DNA of 64,000 nt. Origin: Alphaproteobacteria bacterium (GTDB lineage Bacteria; Pseudomonadota; Alphaproteobacteria; Rhodobacterales; Rhodobacteraceae). The notes under the pieces are model-generated. The model saw nothing but the letters and a program-made list of their open reading frames with translations. It made no database searches and was not told the DNA's origin. Position 1 is the first letter of the stretch, and every line of letters begins with the position of its first letter. A program made the translations under genes and the position numbers. Positions 63,958 through 64,000 of this stretch are shown here, in pieces. Location: the NCBI GenBank assembly GCA_030428355.1, contig JAUIBL010000023.1, positions 1 through 64,000 on the forward strand, given 5' to 3'.

Positions 63958-64000
63958 CAGGCGGCGTACCCTCCGGCTTCGGTTGTCACGAAGGCGTCCG
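63957..64000 (-). CDS. 3' end of a gene continuing beyond the window
   Basis: On the minus strand a frame enters from the right edge and ends DAFVTTEAGGYAA-stop; its TGA at 63957-63959 overlaps the FkbM start codon (TGATG). Only 13 codons are visible, too few to identify the product. By coupling it should be part of the operon with fkbM, DUF6446 and glyS. Confidence 0.45.
   Translation of the reverse strand, partial: DAFVTTEAGGYAA

Overview
The window is a stretch of chromosome from an alphaproteobacterium of the order Rhodobacterales (roseobacter/Rhodobacteraceae type). Evidence: high G+C coding sequence with dense genes, the pyrG-secG pair, the rpiA-gor-hflK-hflC-degP run, a perM-hda-ppk-ppx run, glyS next to a PPDK-like gene, a short (447 aa) prolyl-tRNA synthetase, and several small proteins of types known mainly from this order (DUF6524, DUF6446, DUF2842). 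The genus cannot be told from the window. I see no rRNA, tRNA, CRISPR array, prophage or intact insertion sequence; almost everything is core metabolism and housekeeping.

Layout. 0-11 kb: pyrG, secG and a small membrane protein (minus), purA and a DUF2842 protein (plus), a very acidic 772-residue protein of unknown role, thiamine diphosphokinase, a DMT exporter, and a glutathione transferase-serine dehydratase pair. 11-18 kb: ribose-5-phosphate isomerase, glutathione reductase, the HflKC membrane protease regulators, a DUF2065 protein and a DegP-type periplasmic protease. 18-25 kb: propionyl-CoA synthetase behind a cluster of TTGCAAA-type sites, a lipoprotein, a free-standing OB-fold fragment that looks like the tail of DnaE2, a secreted hydrolase with a divergent membrane-anchored AraC regulator, and a serine hydrolase. 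25-36 kb: ferredoxin, a secreted FG-GAP protein, YebC, a glutamine amidotransferase, an SLC13 transporter, DMT exporters, a YmdB-like phosphodiesterase, xseA, purD and a LysE-type exporter. 36-41 kb: small protein, methyltransferase, proton-translocating transhydrogenase (pntA-pntB) and a DUF3422 membrane protein. 41-50 kb: exopolyphosphatase, polyphosphate kinase, Hda-like protein and PerM-type permease, a PAS histidine kinase and a membrane-anchored pentapeptide-repeat protein. 50-64 kb: proS, a serine hydrolase, glmM-folP-folB, a SleB-type cell wall hydrolase, a PPDK-like enzyme, glyS, a DUF6446 protein and an FkbM methyltransferase.

Two signals stand out beyond the genes. First, ten intergenic elements, each made of two to four near-perfect palindromes in a row, sit just after stop codons. 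The arm sequences change in a compensating way while the four central bases stay TCGA or TCAA (one GTGA). This looks like a dispersed family of structured 3' elements. Second, a block of about 380 bp inside the essential gene glyS (60953-61333) falls to about 47% G+C and uses A/T-ending codons that its flanks avoid, while staying in frame and covering both a conserved core and an apparent insertion. Other points of interest are a truncated DnaE2-like gene under a LexA-like box, a dihydroneopterin aldolase fused to a second domain, and tandem palindromes upstream of two genes.
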